Source: Actinomycetes bacterium
GTDB lineage: Bacteria > Actinomycetota > Actinomycetes > Propionibacteriales > Nocardioidaceae
Length of the DNA: 24,480 nt
Reading direction: 5' to 3'
Assembly: GCA_023460975.1 (NCBI GenBank)
Contig: JAEWOG010000033.1
Coordinates: 1-24,480 of the forward strand
The notes under the pieces are model-generated. The model saw only the letters and a program-made list of their open reading frames with translations. It was not told where the DNA came from and ran no database searches. Positions within the stretch are counted from its first letter, which is position 1; each line of letters begins with the position of its first letter. Of the stretch, positions 1 through 6,731 are shown piece by piece. A program made the translations under genes and the position numbers.

Positions 1-448
1 CACCCCGACCCCGACGCCGACCCCGACCCCCACGCCGACACCGACCCCGACGCCGACTCCGACGGTTCCCACGACGCCGGCAGCGGGCGCGGCGCAGGCG
101 ATCGCCTTCGCGGAGGCCCAGCTGGGCAAGCCGTACAAGTGGGGCGCCTCAGGTCCGTCGTCGTACGACTGCTCCGGCCTCACCTCGGCGGCGTGGGCGG
201 CCGGCGGCAAGAGCCTTCCGCACTACTCGGTCGCCCAGTACACGGGCTCCCAGACGATCAGCGCCGCCGATCTGGCTCCCGGAGATCTCGTGTTCTGGGG
301 CAGCGGGTCCTCTGCCAGCTCGATCTACCACGTGGCGCTCTACGTCGGCGACGGCCAGATCATCCATGCCCCGCGGACGGGCCGCCCGGTCGTGAAGGAG
401 TCGATGTACGCCTGGCGTGCGCCGAACTTCTACGCCCGCGTCCCCTGA
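1..448 (+). CDS. NlpC/P60 family cell-wall hydrolase, C-terminal part (5' end outside window)
   Basis: This is the C-terminal part of a secreted peptidoglycan endopeptidase of the NlpC/P60 family, read from base 2 and ending at TGA 446-448. The visible part starts with about twenty alternating Thr-Pro units, a flexible linker typical of exported actinobacterial wall hydrolases. A papain-like domain follows. It holds the catalytic Cys in YDCSGL, the catalytic His in YHVALYVGDG, and a third polar His in IIHAPRTG. Members of the family cut between D-Glu and diaminopimelate in peptide stems. The signal peptide and any coiled-coil or binding domain must lie upstream of the window. The next gene converges on it with only 9 bases between the stop codons. 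The family call is firm; the exact paralogue is unknown. Confidence 0.9.
   Translation, partial: TPTPTPTPTPTPTPTPTPTPTVPTTPAAGAAQAIAFAEAQLGKPYKWGASGPSSYDCSGLTSAAWAAGGKSLPHYSVAQYTGSQTISAADLAPGDLVFWGSGSSASSIYHVALYVGDGQIIHAPRTGRPVVKESMYAWRAPNFYARVP
2..65 (+). repeat. Thr-Pro codon repeat (linker-coding)
   Basis: ACC/ACG/ACA-CCG codon pairs repeat without a break, coding for alternating Thr-Pro. The third bases of the Thr codons vary (C, G, A, T) while the protein pattern is kept. This suggests selection on the linker rather than a very recent slippage event. The repeat may start upstream of the window. Confidence 0.85.
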
Positions 449-457
449 GCCAGCCCG

Positions 458-1345
458 TCAGGATTCGTACGGGGCCACGCGCCCAGCGAACTTGCTCGCC
501 AACTCGCCCGGGTCGAGCGTCCCATCGAGGATGCGGCGCGTCGCCCACCCGGAGATGTCGAGGCCGGACAGGTCGGCGAAGACGTCGAGGTCCGCCGCGT
601 ACAGGTCGGCCAGGTCGGCCAGCTCCTGCGCCGTCGGCGGGGTGCCGGAGACCTTGTCGGCGCCGGCGTACCAGTTCTTCAGCTGCGGGCGATCGGCGAA
701 GCGCGGCAGTCGCAGGTGGTCGGTCGTGGCGTCCACGGTCGCGTCCCAGTCGGCCAGCATCTGGCGGAACTCCATGAGCAGCCACTGCTCGCGGTCGAAG
801 AGCTCCAGACCGCGCCGCAACTGCTCGCCGTAGTAGCCGCGAGCCACGCCCGACATGTGCTTGTAGCGCATGGGCGCGACGCCCTCGGGGATGTCGGTGG
901 GCAACTCGGTCTCGCGGAACTGCGTGATGAACAGCGACCAGTCGGGGTTGTCGGGGTGCCGCGTGCGCAGCATCGTCCAGTGCGAGAACAACCGCTCGAG
1001 CGGATCGCGGAAGATGGCGATCAGGCGCATGTCGGGGTTGTAGGCGCGCATCCGCTCCATGGCGTGCGGCCAGAACAAGTAGACCGGGGTCGCGTCGCCC
1101 ACCATGCGATGGATGCCCGCCCGCTTCGGCGCGGTGTAGTCGCGCTCGTAGTCGGGATGGTCCCAGTCGTAGGACTCCTCGTTGAAGAAGTGCGCCTCCT
1201 TGCGGGGCGGCTTGCACACCAGATCGTGCGAGCTGATCGTGCCCGACAGGGTCGAGGTGCCGCTCTTCTGCACCCCGACGATGGAGAAGGAGTAGGGCAG
1301 GCGGCCGAGGTCGGGCGGGCCGTCGGGCTGAGCGGGCGCGTTCAT
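458..1345 (-). CDS. PAPS-dependent sulfotransferase family protein
   Basis: The protein has 295 residues and fits the cytosolic-type sulfotransferase fold, which transfers sulfate from PAPS to a carbohydrate, lipid or small molecule. The 5'-phosphosulfate loop is GVQKSGTSTL at residues 24-33. The 3'-phosphate site is IFRDPLERLFSHW at about 111-123, with the expected Arg and Ser. I chose ATG 1343-1345 because the P-loop follows about 24 residues later, as is usual, and because a TAGGTT box lies 8 bases upstream. The open frame continues far upstream, but that part is antisense to the acyl-CoA oxidase. The substrate cannot be told from sequence. A second, different sulfotransferase lies at 18295-19389, so sulfated surface glycans or lipids are a reasonable guess. 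Confidence 0.85.
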   Translation of the reverse strand: MNAPAQPDGPPDLGRLPYSFSIVGVQKSGTSTLSGTISSHDLVCKPPRKEAHFFNEESYDWDHPDYERDYTAPKRAGIHRMVGDATPVYLFWPHAMERMRAYNPDMRLIAIFRDPLERLFSHWTMLRTRHPDNPDWSLFITQFRETELPTDIPEGVAPMRYKHMSGVARGYYGEQLRRGLELFDREQWLLMEFRQMLADWDATVDATTDHLRLPRFADRPQLKNWYAGADKVSGTPPTAQELADLADLYAADLDVFADLSGLDISGWATRRILDGTLDPGELASKFAGRVAPYES

Positions 1346-1353
1346 CGGCGTCG

Positions 1354-1359
1354 AACCTA
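1354..1359 (-). promoter_or_regulatory. -10 box TAGGTT, probable leaderless promoter of sulfotransferase
   Basis: On the minus strand TAGGTT is followed by 8 bases and then the ATG at 1345. A TANNNT box placed so that transcription would start at or next to the start codon is the hallmark of leaderless actinobacterial genes. No Shine-Dalgarno sequence is seen. No clear -35 box is visible. Confidence 0.5.
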
Positions 1360-1377
1360 GCACCCGGGCCCGGGTGG

Positions 1378-1383
1378 CAGGCT
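1378..1383 (+). promoter_or_regulatory. Possible -10 box CAGGCT, acyl-CoA oxidase
   Basis: CAGGCT lies 7 bases before ATG 1391. It matches the leaderless pattern seen elsewhere in the window except for C in place of the first T. The 45-base gap to the divergent sulfotransferase would then hold back-to-back promoters. This is weak evidence alone. Confidence 0.3.
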
Positions 1384-1390
1384 GTGTGCC

Positions 1391-3385
1391 ATGACGCCCG
1401 AGACCCCCGCGCAGGCCGCCACCACGCCCGACCCCTCCGGCTACGTACGACCCGAGCCCGACGTGGCCGCGTTGCAGGAGATTCTCGACGGGAAGTACGC
1501 GGAGGTGCGCAACCTGGTCCGTGGCCAGCTCGTGGCGGGCGCCGGGGTCCTCGACGACGCCGAGACGATGGGCCGCGATGAGTTCCGCGAGCGGGTGCTC
1601 CAGGCGGTGCTGGACCTCGCAGCCACGGGCGCGACCGGCTATGGCTTCCCGCCGGAGTACGGCGGCGGCGGCGACATCGGCGCGTCCATCGCTGCCTTCG
1701 AGACACTCGCGTACGGCGATCTGTCCGTGCTGGTCAAGATGGGCGTCCAGTTCGGTCTTTTCGGCGGCGCCATCCTGCAACTCGGCACCGAGCGGCACCA
1801 CGAGGAGTACCTGCCAGATCTGGTCGCGGGACGCCTGTTGGGGTGCTTCGCGATGACCGAGACGGGCCACGGTTCCAACGTGGCGGCACTGCGCACGACG
1901 GCCGTCTACGACGCGGCCACGGCCGAGTTCGTCATCACCACGCCCGACGACACGCCGCTGGGGTTGAGCGGGGCCCGCAAGGACTACATCGGCAACGCCG
2001 CAGCCCACGGGGAACTGGCCGTCGTCTTCGCCCAGCTCGAGGTGGCAGGGGAGGCGCACGGTGTGCACGCGTTCGTCGTACCGATCCGAGTCGGTGGTGT
2101 CGCGGCGCCCGGCGTCAGCATCGGCGACTGCGGCGCCAAGATGGGGCTCAGCGGCGTGGACAACGGCCGCCTGAGCTTCGACGGCGTACGGATCCCACGC
2201 ACCGCGCTGCTCAACCGCTTCGCCGACGTCAGCGAGGACGGCGTCTACAGCTCCCCGATCGAGTCCCGCAACCGCCGCTTCTTCACGATGCTCGGCACCC
2301 TGGTCCAGGGCCGCGTCAGCGTGGGCGGAGCCGGCATCAACGCCGCCAAGGTCGCGCTCGAGATCGCCATCCGGTACGGCGCGAAGCGGCGCCAGTTCGA
2401 TGCGGGCGACGAGTCGCGCGAGGAGATCATCCTCGACTACGGGATGCACCAGCGGCGCCTGTTCCCGCTACTGGCACGGACGTACGCGCTCCACTTCGCC
2501 CAGGAGGTCGTCGCGACGCAGTTGCACGACGTGTTCTCGGGGATCACCGACGACGAGCACACGCGGCGGCTGCTGGAGTCGCGCGCGGCCGGGACGAAAG
2601 CGTTGGGCACCTGGCACGCCACCCGCACCATCCAGGAGTGCCGGGAGGCCTGTGGCGGCGCCGGCTACCTCAGCATCAACCGGTTTGCGGCGCTGAAGGC
2701 CGACACGGACGTCTTCGCGACGTTCGAGGGCGACAACCACGTGCTGCTGCAACTGGTCGCCAAGGGGCTGCTCACCGACTACTCCTCGGAGTTCGAGGAC
2801 ATGGACCAGTTCGGTCTGGCCCGCTTCGTCGCCTCCCTGGCGGTGGATGTGGTCGTGGAGAAGACGGCCGTCCACAAGCTCTTCCAGTCGATCCGTGACC
2901 TGCTGCCCGGCGACGACGCGTGGGACTCGGAGGCCGGTCTGCTCGACACGAACTATCAGCTCGCGATGCTCCGATTCCGCGAGGAACACATGGTCGCGGG
3001 TGTCGCGCGCCGCCTCAAGCGGGGCGTCGACGCCGGGATGGACGCCGGCGAGGTCTTCTCCCAGGTGCAGGACCACGTGATGGCGACGGCTCACGCCCAC
3101 GTCGAGCGGCTCGTCCTGGAGGCTTTCGTCGAGAAGGTGCGGGGGCTGGAGGAGTCGGAGGAGAAGCGGGCGCTTGGCCTCCTGCTCGACCTGCACGCGT
3201 TGTGCACGATCGAGGAGGACCGGGCGTGGTTCATGGAGCACGGCCGTCTCTCCGCGGCCCGGTCCAAGGCGATCACCCGGGAGATCAACGGCCTGCTCGC
3301 CAAGATCCGCCCCCTCGCGGTCGACCTGGTCGACGCCTTCGGAGTTCCCGCCGGCTCGCTGCGGGCCGAGGAGATCCTGGCCTGA
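1391..3385 (+). CDS. Acyl-CoA oxidase / acyl-CoA dehydrogenase family protein
   Basis: The protein has 664 residues, too long for an ordinary acyl-CoA dehydrogenase (about 380-400) but right for the acyl-CoA oxidase branch with its extra C-terminal domain. Oxidase-like motifs are MTETGHGSN at about 155-163 (FAD and substrate region), CREACGGAGYL in the second helical domain, and FEGDN at 445-449, where Glu446 takes the place of the catalytic base. The reaction is the FAD-dependent alpha-beta oxidation of an acyl-CoA, passing electrons to O2 or to an electron-transfer flavoprotein. Sequence alone does not settle which. The start ATG 1391 follows a possible -10 box at leaderless spacing. The gene stands alone between a divergent sulfotransferase and the ECF41 locus. 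Confidence 0.88.
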   Translation: MTPETPAQAATTPDPSGYVRPEPDVAALQEILDGKYAEVRNLVRGQLVAGAGVLDDAETMGRDEFRERVLQAVLDLAATGATGYGFPPEYGGGGDIGASIAAFETLAYGDLSVLVKMGVQFGLFGGAILQLGTERHHEEYLPDLVAGRLLGCFAMTETGHGSNVAALRTTAVYDAATAEFVITTPDDTPLGLSGARKDYIGNAAAHGELAVVFAQLEVAGEAHGVHAFVVPIRVGGVAAPGVSIGDCGAKMGLSGVDNGRLSFDGVRIPRTALLNRFADVSEDGVYSSPIESRNRRFFTMLGTLVQGRVSVGGAGINAAKVALEIAIRYGAKRRQFDAGDESREEIILDYGMHQRRLFPLLARTYALHFAQEVVATQLHDVFSGITDDEHTRRLLESRAAGTKALGTWHATRTIQECREACGGAGYLSINRFAALKADTDVFATFEGDNHVLLQLVAKGLLTDYSSEFEDMDQFGLARFVASLAVDVVVEKTAVHKLFQSIRDLLPGDDAWDSEAGLLDTNYQLAMLRFREEHMVAGVARRLKRGVDAGMDAGEVFSQVQDHVMATAHAHVERLVLEAFVEKVRGLEESEEKRALGLLLDLHALCTIEEDRAWFMEHGRLSAARSKAITREINGLLAKIRPLAVDLVDAFGVPAGSLRAEEILA

Positions 3386-3414
3386 CTGGTTCCGGCCTGG
3401 CTGGTTCCGGCCTG
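3386..3414 (+). repeat. Short tandem repeat after acyl-CoA oxidase stop
   Basis: CTGGTTCCGGCCTG occurs at 3386-3399 and again at 3401-3414, a period of 15 bases. It starts directly after the stop codon. It may be slippage debris. No function is apparent. Confidence 0.6.
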
Positions 3415-3420
3415 ACGGCG

Positions 3421-3488
3421 CCCAAATTGGGGACAGTTGGAGGTGGCCCAGAGGGCTTGACATGACCTTCAAGTGTCCCCAATTTGGG
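3421..3488. repeat. 68-base element with perfect 15-base inverted repeats
   Basis: CCCAAATTGGGGACA at 3421-3435 is the exact reverse complement of TGTCCCCAATTTGGG at 3474-3488, with a 38-base centre. The centre holds a further small inverted repeat, CTTGA (3456-3460) and TCAAG (3469-3473), directly next to the right arm, and a TTGACA at 3457-3462. The arms are unusually AT-rich for this DNA. It could end acyl-CoA oxidase transcripts, although no T-run follows. It could also be a REP- or MITE-like palindromic element, or a regulatory site for the sigma-factor operon that begins just downstream. Confidence 0.75.
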
Positions 3489-3510
3489 GTCAGGTGGGTT
3501 CCGGGCTGGG

Positions 3511-3539
3511 TGTCACACATCGGCGCTGGCCGGTGTCTT
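3511..3539 (+). promoter_or_regulatory. ECF41 (SigJ-type) promoter: TGTCACA-N16-TGTCTT
   Basis: TGTCACA at 3511-3517 equals the -35 consensus I recall for ECF41 sigma factors. After exactly 16 bases comes TGTCTT at 3534-3539, which resembles the known -10 CGTC(CT). The match and the spacing agree with the SigJ consensus GTCACA-N16-CGTCCT as I remember it. It sits before the two-gene CMD-sigma operon, so the sigma factor probably drives its own operon. The predicted leader is about 20 bases. Confidence 0.7.
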
Positions 3540-3565
3540 GAGGGGGAAACGACCCTCAGGAGGAG
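3539..3565 (+). promoter_or_regulatory. Leader hairpin and strong ribosome binding site of CMD gene
   Basis: TGAGGG (3539-3544) and CCCTCA (3553-3558) can form a 6-base stem. It ends at the first base of the Shine-Dalgarno sequence AGGAGGAG at 3558-3565, which lies 2 bases before ATG 3568. The ribosome binding site decides this start against the in-frame start at 3484, which lies upstream of the promoter. Confidence 0.6.
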
Positions 3566-3567
3566 TC

Positions 3568-4140
3568 ATGCCCAGCACGTTCCGCATCCCCGCCGCGCCG
3601 ATGAGCGGCCCGTTCGCTCGTACGGTGCGGGCCGCCGCCCGTCGCATCTACGGGCAGGTGCCCGACAATCTGCCGGTGCTGTGGCACCACAAGCCGGTGC
3701 TGCGCGCCACGCTGGCCTTCGAGAGCCGGGTCGCGAAGTGGTCGGCGCTCGACGCGCACCTCACGACGTACGCCGTCATGGCCTCGGCGGCGACGATCGG
3801 CTGCAGCTGGTGTCTCGACTTCGGGTACTACCTGGCGCACGCCGACGGTCTCGACGAGGCCAAGGTGCGGGAGGTGCCGCGGTGGCGAGAGTCCGATGTC
3901 TTCACCGACCTGGAGCGCGACGTCATGGCGTACGCCGAGGCGATGTCGGTGACGCCGCCGACGGTCACCGACGACCTGGTTGCCTCGCTGCTGGCGCGGC
4001 TGGGGGAGCGCGCGGTGGTCGAACTGACCATGATGGTGGCCGTGGAAAACGAGCGTTCGCGGTTCAACTACGCCGCCGGGCTGGCCAGCCAGGGGTTCAG
4101 CGACGTCTGCGAGTTGCCGCTGGCGGTGGGCGGTGAGTGA
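3568..4140 (+). CDS. Carboxymuconolactone decarboxylase (AhpD-like) family protein
   Basis: The protein has 190 residues with an AhpD/CMD core. Cys79-Ser-Trp-Cys82 forms the CxxC redox pair in GCSWCLDFG, followed by the helical segment with conserved acidic and His residues (FGYYLAHADGLDE). Family members act as thiol peroxidases or disulfide reductases in oxidative or chemical stress, or as lactone decarboxylases. The CxxC favours a redox role. Its TGA overlaps the start of the ECF41 sigma factor by 8 bases, so the two are translated together. CMD proteins are classic partners of ECF41 sigma factors. This supports the idea that the gene is the main target of its neighbour. Confidence 0.88.
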   Translation: MPSTFRIPAAPMSGPFARTVRAAARRIYGQVPDNLPVLWHHKPVLRATLAFESRVAKWSALDAHLTTYAVMASAATIGCSWCLDFGYYLAHADGLDEAKVREVPRWRESDVFTDLERDVMAYAEAMSVTPPTVTDDLVASLLARLGERAVVELTMMVAVENERSRFNYAAGLASQGFSDVCELPLAVGGE

Positions 4141-5011
4141 GGGCGCACAGCGGGCGGCCGACGAGTTCGTCGCGCTGCGTGGGCTGCTGTTCACCCTGGC
4201 CTACGAGATGCTCGGGTCGGCCGCCGATGCCGAGGACGTCGTCCAGGAGACGTGGCTGCGCTGGAGCGAGGTCGAGCACGAGCAGGTCCGCGACCCCAAG
4301 GCCTACCTCGTCAGGATCACCACCCGCCAAGCCCTCAACCGGCACCGGAGCCTGGCCCGGCGGCGTGAGACGTACATCGGTTCGTGGCTGCCCGAGCCCC
4401 TCATCACCAGGGGCGACGTCGCCGATGACGTGGCGCTCGCCGACAGCGTCTCGACGGCGATGCTGCTGGTGCTGGAGACCCTCGGCGAGGTCGAGCGGGC
4501 GGTCTTCGTGCTGCGCGAGGTCTTCGACGTGCCGTACGACGAGATCGCGGCCGCCGTCGACCGCTCGCCCGCGACCGTGCGCCAGATCGCGCACCGCGCC
4601 CGGTCCCACGTCCAGGCCAGGCGGCCGCGTACGACGGTGTCCGCGGCCGAGCGCGACGCCGTGATGGAGCGGTTCATGCACGCGGTCGGCACGGGGGACC
4701 TGCAGAGCCTGCTCGACGTCCTCTCGCCCGACGTGGTGCTGCACACCGACGGCGGCGGGCACGTGCAGGCGGCACTGCGGCCCATCGTCGGAGTCGAGAA
4801 GGTCCTGCGCTTCCTCGCGGGGGTCATGCCTGCTGACGTCGTGGTCGAGCCTGTCCAGGTCAACGGCGAGGCCGGCCTCGCGATCCGGGTCGCCGGGGCG
4901 CTCGACGCGATCGGAACCGCCCGGATCGAGGACGGGGTGGTGACCGAGCTCTATGTCGTACGCAACCCGGACAAGCTGGCCAGGATGGAGCCCGTACGCC
5001 TCACCCGGTGA
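4133..5011 (+). CDS. sigJ: ECF41-group RNA polymerase sigma factor (SigJ-like) with C-terminal SnoaL-like domain
   Basis: The protein has 292 residues. Sigma region 2 (about 10-75, with AEDVVQETWLRW) and region 4 (about 113-160, with YDEIAAAVDRSPATVRQIAHRAR) are followed by a SnoaL/NTF2-like domain from about residue 173. All three ECF41 hallmarks I know are present: WLPEPL in the linker (85-90), DGGG (206-209), and NPDKL near the C-terminus (278-282). In this group the fused C-terminal domain takes the place of an anti-sigma factor and tunes activity, and no anti-sigma gene is seen here. The start is GTG 4133, inside the end of the CMD gene. The ligand or signal sensed is unknown. The symbol is given by similarity in architecture to M. 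tuberculosis SigJ. Confidence 0.92.
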   Translation: MSEGAQRAADEFVALRGLLFTLAYEMLGSAADAEDVVQETWLRWSEVEHEQVRDPKAYLVRITTRQALNRHRSLARRRETYIGSWLPEPLITRGDVADDVALADSVSTAMLLVLETLGEVERAVFVLREVFDVPYDEIAAAVDRSPATVRQIAHRARSHVQARRPRTTVSAAERDAVMERFMHAVGTGDLQSLLDVLSPDVVLHTDGGGHVQAALRPIVGVEKVLRFLAGVMPADVVVEPVQVNGEAGLAIRVAGALDAIGTARIEDGVVTELYVVRNPDKLARMEPVRLTR

Positions 5012-5024
5012 CGGGAGCGTGCTT

Positions 5025-5963
5025 CTAGTGCTCCTGGGGCTCGTCCGTGGGCTTGAGCGCGACGACCGCGGCCAGGATCAGCGCCCCACCGACCCAGGCC
5101 GGCCAGGGCAGCCGCTCCGCGAGCAGAACCATCGCGAGGAGCGCCGCGGAGAGGGGCTCGACCAGCGTGGCGATCGTCGCTGCTGAGCCCGACGTCGTGC
5201 GTAGGCCCGCATAGAGCAGCGCGTACGACAGCCCCATCGTCGCTACGCCGAGATAGACCAGGAGCGCGATCGAGCCGGGGTCGCTGGTGCCGACGGGGTC
5301 TCCGGACAGGGACGCGATGACGAAGAACGGCGCCAGCAGGACCGCGCCCGCAGCGGTCGCGCAGGTGGTGAGCGCGACGGAATCGACGCGCTGGGCCAGG
5401 GTGTGGCCCAGCACCGTGGTGGCCGCGTACGTGGCTCCCGCGGCCACCGCGAGGAGCAGGCCGAGCGCCGGACTGTCGGCCGGTGCGCTGCTGCCGTGGC
5501 TGGCGGTGAGGCTGATCAGGAGCAGCCCGGTCAGGGCGGCGGCCAGCACGGCCACCTCGCGCCCGTCGGGCCGGGTGCGTGCGCGCCAGTGTTCGGCGAG
5601 CGAGGCCAGCACCGGGGCCAGGCCGAGTGAGACGACGGTGGCCACGCTGACGCCGACCATGAGGACGGAGACGAAGTAGAGGCCCTGATAGATCGCGGTG
5701 CCGAAGCCGACCGTGATCGCCAGAGCGGGATGCGCGCGCATCGTGGAGACGACCGCGCGCCAGCGCCGGCTCGCCAGCGCGAAGGCGATGAGGGCGAGCG
5801 CGCCCAGCAGCATCCGCCACGCGCTGACCGTCATCGCGCCGAGGCCCTCGCGCTCGTGCAGCACCGTGACGACCAGTCCGCCCGTGCCCCACAGCACACC
5901 CGCTGCGCACACCTGGAGCAGCCCGAGGCCGCCTGCGCGCGTGGCGTGGGGGGTGGCCGTCAT
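5025..5963 (-). CDS. EamA / drug-metabolite transporter (DMT) superfamily permease
   Basis: The protein has 312 residues with about ten hydrophobic helices in two EamA-type repeats. The first repeat opens with AAGVLWGTGGLVVTVL. The second has the typical signature LVEPLSAALLAMVLLAERL near the end. Family members export amino acids, metabolites or drugs across the inner membrane, but the substrate cannot be read from sequence. I take ATG 5961-5963 as the start because the first helix follows at once. An in-frame ATG at 6027-6029 would add 22 Arg-rich residues and run towards the ppa terminator. The gene converges on the sigma factor with 13 bases between them. Confidence 0.85.
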   Translation of the reverse strand: MTATPHATRAGGLGLLQVCAAGVLWGTGGLVVTVLHEREGLGAMTVSAWRMLLGALALIAFALASRRWRAVVSTMRAHPALAITVGFGTAIYQGLYFVSVLMVGVSVATVVSLGLAPVLASLAEHWRARTRPDGREVAVLAAALTGLLLISLTASHGSSAPADSPALGLLLAVAAGATYAATTVLGHTLAQRVDSVALTTCATAAGAVLLAPFFVIASLSGDPVGTSDPGSIALLVYLGVATMGLSYALLYAGLRTTSGSAATIATLVEPLSAALLAMVLLAERLPWPAWVGGALILAAVVALKPTDEPQEH

Positions 5964-6032
5964 GCGCGAACCGTACCGTCGGCGACCACGGTGCCTTCGT
6001 GCTGAGGTGACCGGGGCGTCGTCAGACATGCG

Positions 6033-6075
6033 AAAACCCCCTGGTCGGCCACGGAGTGTGGCCGGCAGGGGGTTT
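6033..6075 (-). terminator. Strong hairpin terminator after ppa
   Basis: AAACCCCCTG...CGGCCAC (6034-6052) pairs with GTGGCCG...CAGGGGGTTT (6058-6075), a stem of about 17 pairs with one small bulge and a 5-base loop. On the minus strand the stem ends in TTTTCG, so it fits a rho-independent terminator for ppa. It also separates ppa from the transporter gene downstream on the same strand. Confidence 0.8.
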
Positions 6076-6096
6076 CGGCAGTCTGACTGCGGCGGC

Positions 6097-6591
6097 TCAG
6101 TGGCCGCCGGTCTCCTTGAAGCGCGCGAAGGACGCCTCGACCTCGGCCTCGGCCTCGGTGCGGCCGACCCAGTCGGCGCCCTCAACGGACTTGCCGGGCT
6201 CGAGGTCCTTGTAGACCTCGAAGAAGTGCTGGATCTCCAGGCGGTCGTACTTGGAGACGTGGTTGATGTCGCGCAGGTGCTCCAGGCGCGGGTCCTCGGC
6301 GGGCACGCAGAGGACCTTGTCGTCGCCGCCGGCCTCGTCGGTCATGCGGAACATGCCGATGGCGCGGCACTTGATGACGCAGCCGGGGAAGGTCGGGGAC
6401 TGCAGGATCACCAGGGCGTCCAGCGGGTCGCCGTCCTGGCCGAGGGTGTCCTCGATGAAGCCGTAGTCAGCGGGGTATGCCGTGGAGGTGAAGAGCATGC
6501 GGTCGAGGCGGATGCGGCCGGACTCGTGGTCGACCTCGTACTTGTTCCGCTCGCCCTTGGGAATCTCCACGACGACGTCGAACTCGAGCAA
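6097..6591 (-). CDS. ppa: Inorganic pyrophosphatase
   Basis: This is a 164-residue family I inorganic pyrophosphatase, which hydrolyses PPi to two phosphates and so pulls biosynthetic reactions forward. The sequence opens LEFDVVVEIPKGERNKYEVD, contains YPADYGFIEDT, and has the metal-binding acidic cluster DGDPLD at 53-58 and the second acidic segment DEAGGDDKV at about 85-93. Length and motifs match actinobacterial Ppa closely. No ATG or GTG is available. The start is TTG 6589-6591, fixed by a GGAGG Shine-Dalgarno sequence 5 bases upstream. The gene is divergent from dacB, as in mycobacteria. Confidence 0.97.
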   Translation of the reverse strand: MLEFDVVVEIPKGERNKYEVDHESGRIRLDRMLFTSTAYPADYGFIEDTLGQDGDPLDALVILQSPTFPGCVIKCRAIGMFRMTDEAGGDDKVLCVPAEDPRLEHLRDINHVSKYDRLEIQHFFEVYKDLEPGKSVEGADWVGRTEAEAEVEASFARFKETGGH

Positions 6592-6612
6592 CTCATCCTC
6601 CAGGTCAATCGA

Positions 6613-6631
6613 TGTCCGCGGCTGGCGGACA
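6613..6631. promoter_or_regulatory. Inverted repeat in ppa-dacB divergent promoter region
   Basis: TGTCCGC (6613-6619) and GCGGACA (6625-6631) form a perfect 7-base inverted repeat with a 5-base centre, GGCTG. It overlaps a possible minus-strand -10 box TACTGT (6634 to 6629) for ppa. It could be an operator or a leader hairpin. No known regulator site is recognised. Confidence 0.4.
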
Positions 6632-6731
6632 GTAGGGCATTGGGGCCGACCCGGTGGGGTCCCCCGAGCGCAGGCTCCGCTCAGTGTCCCTCACAATGGG
6701 TTCGAAGCGCCAAGCGAGGAGGCACAAACAG

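Noticed and set aside
360..1706. Long minus-strand open frame overlapping the sulfotransferase in another frame
   Set aside because: It is rich in Arg and Pro with no domain, as expected of an out-of-frame reading in high-GC DNA. The sulfotransferase frame has both PAPS motifs.
1346..2449. N-terminal extension of the sulfotransferase to a 663-residue protein
   Set aside because: The extra part is antisense to the acyl-CoA oxidase gene, has no recognisable domain, and lies upstream of the P-loop, which should be near the N-terminus.
3457..3486. Housekeeping promoter with TTGACA as -35 box
   Set aside because: The hexamer is perfect, but no TANNNT lies at 16-18 bases (AATTTG is the nearest), and it lies inside the inverted-repeat element.
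3484..3567. Longer N-terminus for the CMD protein from 3484
   Set aside because: It would begin upstream of the predicted ECF41 promoter and lacks a ribosome binding site, whereas ATG 3568 has AGGAGGAG.
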